From positions 1-34,280 of the forward strand of contig JAITER010000060.1 of assembly GCA_031281945.1 (NCBI GenBank): DNA of 34,280 nt, written 5' to 3'. Both the position numbers and the translations under genes were made by a program. The notes below the pieces were generated by a model. That model saw only the letters and a program-made list of their open reading frames with translations, did not search any database and was not told the origin of the DNA. Shown here piece by piece: positions 32,812 through 34,280 of this stretch. Position 1 is the stretch's first letter; each line of letters begins with the position of its first letter. This DNA comes from Spirochaetaceae bacterium (GTDB lineage: Bacteria; Spirochaetota; Spirochaetia; Treponematales; Breznakiellaceae).

Positions 32812-34280
32812 TACTGTTCTATTTTACAGCGCAAAAGTAAAAAGTCAAGTCTGGCGGGAGCGGCGGAAGTTTGCTTTGGCGCCGGTCTTTTTTGCCGCTC
32901 GCTAAAAACAGACCAGCGGTTTTTTTCTAGAATCCCAATCGCCCTATATGCGGAATCAAAGTCCGGCCACGGGTATAAAGATTGCAAAGTCTGCAGCGTT
33001 TGATTTTTGTAATCGCGCAATACGGCCTGGCGCGTTTTAGCCAAAGCCGCGCTTTCCATAAGATGCGGTATAACAAAACATTGAGACGACAGCAACACGA
33101 TTAGAATTAGGCTAACGCTTCCCTTTACAAGGCGGTTAAAGGCCGTAAGAGGCGCGGCGTTGTTGAATTCCGCGGGCGCCATAAGCGCCAAGCCGGTGGG
33201 GATAAACAATGAAAAAGTTGTGTACCGCGACGCTAAAACCGCTTGCCACCCCATTCCCGATCTGCCAAGCGCGATGGAGGCGCAAAACGCGCAGCCAAAA
33301 TATATCAAACAAAGAGGGAATATGTGTTCCGCAACTTTCTTTTTTATAATTAAATATACGGTGAGGGAAGCGGATAAAGCGAAAATCAACATACCGGCGG
33401 CCAGGTATAAAATAACGGAGCGGAACGGGAAAATGTTTCCAATACACATAAAAAAAGACAGCGCCGCCCGCGCCGGCGATTTCATAAAATAAACTCCATG
33501 GTGAACCGGCGGGGAATAATCATAGAAATAAAGCGTAAAAGTAAAAATCGCCAATATAACAAGCGGAAGCATATATTTTAAACGCGGCTTTTCCCCGGAA
33601 AGAAAAAGCAAAAACACCACGCCGGCGGCTGCCGGAAAAATAAACAAACCCTGCATTGATGAAAACGAAGCGATAAAACCAGACGCCATTGAAATGAAAA
33701 GATAGCGAAACTTTTTTCCCGTATACCAGCGGCTAAAGCAATAAAAACAAATGACGGAAAAGGCGGCCGTCATTAAAAACCCCGTCTGAAACCCCCACAG
33801 AATATTTTCGCTTTGAATGATGTTGAAACAGCAAAATCCAGCCGCCAGGCCGAAAAAGAGGCGTTTTACTTTTAAAGGCGCGGTTTTACATACAATATTG
33901 GTTTTTAGATGCAAAAGATAACACGCGTACATCGCCAGCATTAAAACCCACGAAATATACATATTCACTTTAACGTTAAAATTGGACGCCAGGGCGCTGA
34001 ACAGAAACACAATTTTTGGGAAAAATATGCGGTGTTCGTTATGTCGCGCGAAAAATTCCCCGAATTGCGGGCCCCGTTCAAGAACGCCGTCTATAAACGG
34101 AACCAACTCCCATTCATCCCAAAACGGGGCGTTTACGCCAAAAACCGCGACTACAAGCAAGAGCGCGAAAGGCGGCAGTATCAGCAAATAGCGCGAAGGG
34201 CCGGCCCCCCCCCCCCCCCCCCCGACTGAAAGCCGGCCCGCGGCGTAGGCGCGCGGAGACGGCGCCGTGAGCAAGAACAA
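32811..34280 (-). CDS. Polytopic membrane protein, GT-C-like, 5' end cut and carrying a poly-G tract
   Basis: A reading frame of 489 residues reaching the window edge; the true start may be outside. It has about ten hydrophobic spans from LLILPPFALLLVVAVFG onward. Just after the first span is NAPFWDEWELVPFIDG and then ARHNEHRIFFPK, a pattern seen in uncharacterised membrane proteins that look like GT-C glycosyltransferases (acidic W-D-E-W loop on the outer face). No exact family is recognised. Before the first span a run of 19 G in the coding strand encodes six glycines. Bases upstream of the tract are open in all frames, so the native start is uncertain; an internal TTG at 34187, past the tract, would start the protein at the first span. 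A role in surface glycosylation is an inference. Confidence 0.65.
   Translation of the reverse strand: MFLLTAPSPRAYAAGRLSVGGGGGGAGPSRYLLILPPFALLLVVAVFGVNAPFWDEWELVPFIDGVLERGPQFGEFFARHNEHRIFFPKIVFLFSALASNFNVKVNMYISWVLMLAMYACYLLHLKTNIVCKTAPLKVKRLFFGLAAGFCCFNIIQSENILWGFQTGFLMTAAFSVICFYCFSRWYTGKKFRYLFISMASGFIASFSSMQGLFIFPAAAGVVFLLFLSGEKPRLKYMLPLVILAIFTFTLYFYDYSPPVHHGVYFMKSPARAALSFFMCIGNIFPFRSVILYLAAGMLIFALSASLTVYLIIKKKVAEHIFPLCLIYFGCAFCASIALGRSGMGWQAVLASRYTTFSLFIPTGLALMAPAEFNNAAPLTAFNRLVKGSVSLILIVLLSSQCFVIPHLMESAALAKTRQAVLRDYKNQTLQTLQSLYPWPDFDSAYRAIGILEKNRWSVFSERQKRPAPKQTSAAPARLDFLLLRCKIEQ
34205..34223. repeat. Poly-C tract, 19 bases (poly-G in the gene)
   Basis: Uninterrupted 19 C on the plus strand, thus 19 G in the coding strand of the membrane-protein gene, where it encodes six glycines before the first membrane span. 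Gain or loss of one base would shift any frame entering from upstream. Confidence 0.95.

Overview
The window looks like a chromosomal segment from a treponeme-like spirochaete, probably host- or gut-associated. The clues are a divergent FliG paralogue downstream of a small secreted Treponema-type protein, a roughly 900-residue GreA fused to a helical-repeat N-terminus, a groEL without groES, a minimal OadG-like peptide behind an OadB sodium pump, relaxed lipoprotein signals, and several very long poly-G/poly-C tracts. No phage, transposase, CRISPR array or rRNA is visible. Genus and species cannot be fixed from the sequence alone.

Layout. 1-1164: the 3' end of a sugar-transferase gene converges on a DegT/StrS-family gene that lacks the PLP lysine, which suggests the edge of a surface-glycan locus. 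1165-1927: an intergenic region with a 20-bp tandem repeat, a dispersed repeat element, tRNA-Glu(CTC) and the groEL upstream region. 1928-5411: groEL, a lone hisB, and galE (tail-to-tail with hisB). 5741-7851: a secreted hypothetical protein translationally coupled to a FliG-like protein. 7965-15398 (all minus): bactofilin, secreted TPR protein, MtaB, outer-membrane barrel candidate, TruA and an M16 protease. 15692-19369 (all minus): a PEGA/SUMF1 membrane protein, SmpB, a secreted hypothetical and RlmE. 19936-23593 (plus): a TPR protein and the long GreA. 23936-25232: OadB plus a 47-residue OadG-like peptide. 25380-27853: a repeat-rich exported protein and an orphan MoeA-like molybdopterin-binding protein. 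27891-32205 (minus): a beta-glucoside/cellobiose-type PTS operon (IIB, IIC, GH1, ManA). 32811-34280 (minus): a polytopic membrane protein cut by the window edge.

How the genes fit together. The PTS genes form one sugar-uptake pathway: IIB and IIC phosphorylate and import a disaccharide, GH1 cleaves it, and ManA feeds mannose-6-P into glycolysis. IIA is not in the window. MtaB, TruA, RlmE and SmpB are translation-quality functions interleaved with cell-envelope genes. OadB and its small partner would export Na+ but need a decarboxylase alpha subunit encoded elsewhere.

The most unusual signals are five homopolymeric G/C tracts of 13-19 bases (one inside a membrane-protein reading frame, one just upstream of a surface-protein gene), a two-copy dispersed repeat that shares 26 of 27 bases between copies, and a block of three large perfect hairpins inside the PTS operon. 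I found no convincing wholly new system; the poly-G tracts as a possible phase-variation network are the best candidate.
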